Below, in pieces: positions 5,229 through 6,932 of a stretch of 6,932 nt of DNA. The position numbers were made by a program, and so were the translations under genes. The first letter of the stretch is position 1. Each line of letters starts with the position of its first letter. The stretch comes from Candidatus Aminicenantes bacterium RBG_13_64_14 (GTDB lineage: Bacteria; Acidobacteriota; Aminicenantia; Aminicenantales; Saccharicenantaceae): assembly GCA_001773855.1 (NCBI GenBank), contig MEXZ01000052.1:621-7552 (forward strand), in the 5' to 3' direction. Below the pieces are notes generated by a model that searched no databases, was not told where the DNA came from, and saw nothing but the letters and a program-made list of their open reading frames with translations.

Positions 5229-6707
5229 ATGAGCGGTATGGCCCGGCCCATCAAGCGGAGATCGAAGAAAGGCCCGAGTCCGGCCGCCGGCCTGCCCGCC
5301 GCGCCGGAGCCTTCCCCACGCCCCACCGAGCGATCGCTCTGGCGCCTGCGGCGGGCGGCCGACGTCGCTCTCATCGTCCTGGCCCTCGCTGCCATCGGCC
5401 TCTTCGTGGCTACGAAGATCATCGGCGGACGAGCCGACGGTCCCGTCGGGGACAATAGAAAGAACGAGAATGGGGCCGGCGTGCCGTCTTCGTCGATCGG
5501 GCCGGAAGGCGGTTCGGGCCAGACGGGAATTTTCGCCGACCTCGAGACCGGTCCCGACGAGTACGAGGGCGACGTCGACGACGACCCGATGCTGGGCCCG
5601 GCCATCGTTTCCGATCCGGCCGCGGCGCGCCCGTTCTCGCCCGTCGACGACCCGCGCCTCGCCGCCCTCCTCGACCCCGAGATCGAGCACGCGCTCAAGG
5701 CCGGCCGCATCCCGTCCATGGCCGTCATCCTTGTCTCCGGCGAACGCATCGTATGGACGCGTTCGGCGGGCCTGGCCAACGTCCGGGTCAAGACCCCGGC
5801 CGCCTGCGACACCGTCTACCTCATCGCCTCGACCTTCAAGACGATGTCGGCGACGGCGCTCCTCCAGCAGATGGAGCAGGGCAAGTTCAAGCTTGACGAC
5901 CGGGTCAACGATTATCTCTCGGACATGAAGATCGATGGCGAGAATAAGCGTTACCCCGTGACGTTCCGCAACCTCCTGACCCACACCTCGGGCCTGCCGA
6001 CCGATTTCGGCCGGCACGCCGTCTGGGAAGACCGGGCGCCGCCGTCGCTCGTCGATTACCTCCGCGGGCGGCTCCAACTGTCCCGGCGGCCGGGTCAGCG
6101 CGTCGTCTATTCCAACATCGCCTTCACCCTCATCGCCCACCTCGTCGAAAAATTATCGGGCGTCCCGTTCAAGGAGTACGTGCGGAAAAACGTCTTTGTC
6201 CCCGCCGAGATGCGCGACACGGCCTTCGAGCCCCGGGCCGACATGGCCGAGCGTCTGGCCATCCCCTACATGCCCGTGCGGCGGCGCAGCGGCGTCTTCC
6301 GGCCCGTGGACTGGGTCAAGGCCGACGCCTGGCCGGCCGGCGTTGTCTATGGCACGGCCGTCGATCAGGCCCGCTGGTTGATCGCCAACCTCAACGGCGG
6401 GGTCTACAAGGGACGCCGGCTTTTAAGCGAGCCGACTTTCCGCGAGATGATGAAGCGGCAGTACGACCGCTTCGCCGGGCCGATCAACGGCGGCTGGCTC
6501 AACGAGACGTCCGGCTACGGCCTGGCCTGGTGGATCTCGACACAGAACGGCGAGACGATCATCGCCCACAGCGGCAGCGTCAACGGCTATACGGCCTTCC
6601 TGGCGGGAAACCTCGATCGCAAGACCGGCGTCGCCATCCTGACCAACGGCAACAAGGCCCACCGCTGGCTCTACGGCCTGGCCCTCAAGGCCCTGGCCGC
6701 GCTCTAA
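5229..6707 (+). CDS. membrane-anchored serine hydrolase (beta-lactamase / penicillin-binding protein-like family)
   Basis: The protein has 492 residues. Residues 1-42 are a basic, Pro-rich cytoplasmic tail. Residues about 43-63 (ADVALIVLALAAIGLFVATK) form one transmembrane helix, and the positive-inside rule puts the rest outside the cytoplasm. Residues 65-140 are a low-complexity acidic linker (EYEGDVDDDP). The catalytic domain, about 141-492, keeps all family motifs: S201-T-F-K204, Y294-S-N296 and H447-S-G449. It ends at the catalytic fold and lacks the C-terminal beta-rich extension of the other hydrolase here. The two share only the family framework (for example SGVPFKEYVRK against SGVPFAKYVREK), so they are diverged paralogues, not a recent duplication. 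The Shine-Dalgarno is weak (GTGAGAG, 4 bases from ATG 5229); ATG 5238 is an alternative start. Substrate is unknown. Confidence 0.87.
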   Translation: MSGMARPIKRRSKKGPSPAAGLPAAPEPSPRPTERSLWRLRRAADVALIVLALAAIGLFVATKIIGGRADGPVGDNRKNENGAGVPSSSIGPEGGSGQTGIFADLETGPDEYEGDVDDDPMLGPAIVSDPAAARPFSPVDDPRLAALLDPEIEHALKAGRIPSMAVILVSGERIVWTRSAGLANVRVKTPAACDTVYLIASTFKTMSATALLQQMEQGKFKLDDRVNDYLSDMKIDGENKRYPVTFRNLLTHTSGLPTDFGRHAVWEDRAPPSLVDYLRGRLQLSRRPGQRVVYSNIAFTLIAHLVEKLSGVPFKEYVRKNVFVPAEMRDTAFEPRADMAERLAIPYMPVRRRSGVFRPVDWVKADAWPAGVVYGTAVDQARWLIANLNGGVYKGRRLLSEPTFREMMKRQYDRFAGPINGGWLNETSGYGLAWWISTQNGETIIAHSGSVNGYTAFLAGNLDRKTGVAILTNGNKAHRWLYGLALKALAAL

Positions 6708-6788
6708 GAGCGGGAGCCCGTGTCCGACTCCGAGAAAATCCGTCCCGGCAAACGATGGACTCGCCGGCCCGCTGCTTCCCATCCGGCG

Positions 6789-6817
6789 TTGACTCGGTCC
6801 GGCGGTTCTGTTATCTT
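6789..6817 (+). promoter_or_regulatory. strong sigma70-type promoter for the zinc-ribbon gene
   Basis: TTGACT (6789-6794) is one base from consensus. After 17 bases comes TATCTT (6812-6817), preceded by TG at 6809-6810, so it also has an extended -10. Transcription would start near 6824, about 32 bases before GTG 6856. No clear terminator is visible between 6708 and this promoter; CGGGAGCCCG (6711-6720) has too small a loop and no T-run. Confidence 0.7.
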
Positions 6818-6855
6818 CCGGGATAGTAAGACAAGCAGACGAAGGGGAACTTGCC

Positions 6856-6932
6856 GTGAAGTGCTCCCGGTGCGATTTTGACAATCCCTCGGGCACGCGT
6901 TTTTGCGGCCGGTGCGCCGCTCCGCTCCGCGC
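6856..6932 (+). CDS. N-terminal zinc-ribbon protein (3' end outside window)
   Basis: GTG 6856 opens a frame that stays open to the window edge, giving 25 residues. AAGGGG at 6842-6847 is a good Shine-Dalgarno site 8 bases upstream. The protein begins MKCSRCDFDN and continues with FCGRCAAPL. This C-x2-C ... C-x2-C pattern (Cys 3, 6, 17, 20) is a zinc ribbon that folds around one zinc ion. In Acidobacteriota-like genomes this N-terminal module often precedes a large signalling or scaffold protein, such as a Ser/Thr kinase, an adenylate cyclase with TPRs, or a membrane protein. Which of these it is cannot be told from the visible part. Confidence 0.75.
   Translation, partial: MKCSRCDFDNPSGTRFCGRCAAPLR

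Noticed and set aside
5135..5812. Upstream extension of the helical protein to a start at 5812
   Set aside because: The extra residues are Ser/Arg/Pro-rich antisense translation of the neighbouring gene. They would bury a good signal peptide and cover the minus-strand promoter. AGAGG sits 7 bases before ATG 5134.
5148..6140. Minus-strand open frame of about 330 residues inside the membrane-anchored hydrolase
   Set aside because: It is a shadow of the plus-strand gene, whose catalytic motifs are all intact.
6711..6720. CGGGAGCCCG as a terminator after the membrane-anchored hydrolase
   Set aside because: The two-base loop is too tight and no T-run follows.

Overview
The window is GC-rich, gene-dense bacterial DNA. 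It holds seven protein genes, two of them cut by the window edges, and no RNA genes, mobile elements or CRISPR arrays that I can see. GC-rich third codon positions, sigma70-type promoters, many exported proteins, a GH38 alpha-mannosidase-type enzyme, a helical-plus-retropepsin protein and an N-terminal zinc-ribbon protein together suggest an Acidobacteriota-like organism, perhaps Candidatus Aminicenantes. This is inference from gene style only, because no marker gene is present.

Layout. The C-terminal part of a GH38-type glycosidase ends at 558 (+). A hairpin (589-625) and a good sigma70 promoter (673-701) lead into a 68-residue coiled-coil protein (723-929, +). A 243-base gap (930-1172) carries imperfect inverted repeats and a possible folded leader. 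After it comes an exported two-lobed aspartic protease that starts at TTG 1173 and ends at 2453 (+). It converges on a minus-strand pair with only 16 bases between the stops. In transcription order that pair is an exported methionine-rich helical protein of unknown function (5134-4256), then an exported penicillin-recognising serine hydrolase with a long C-terminal beta-rich extension (4221-2470). A 94-base divergent control region (5135-5228) separates this pair from a second serine hydrolase on the plus strand (5229-6707), which is membrane-anchored by one N-terminal helix. A strong promoter (6789-6817) then drives a gene whose N-terminal zinc ribbon begins at GTG 6856 and runs off the window.

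How the genes may work together. Four complete genes encode proteins sent to or through the membrane: one aspartic protease, two SxxK serine hydrolases with all catalytic motifs intact, and one helical partner. The helical protein sits 34 bases upstream of one hydrolase and shares a divergent control region with the other. This suggests an envelope hydrolase module acting on peptides, D-amino-acid peptides, esters or peptidoglycan. The substrate cannot be read from the sequence. The most novel parts are the unknown helical protein and the single-chain double-DTG protease.
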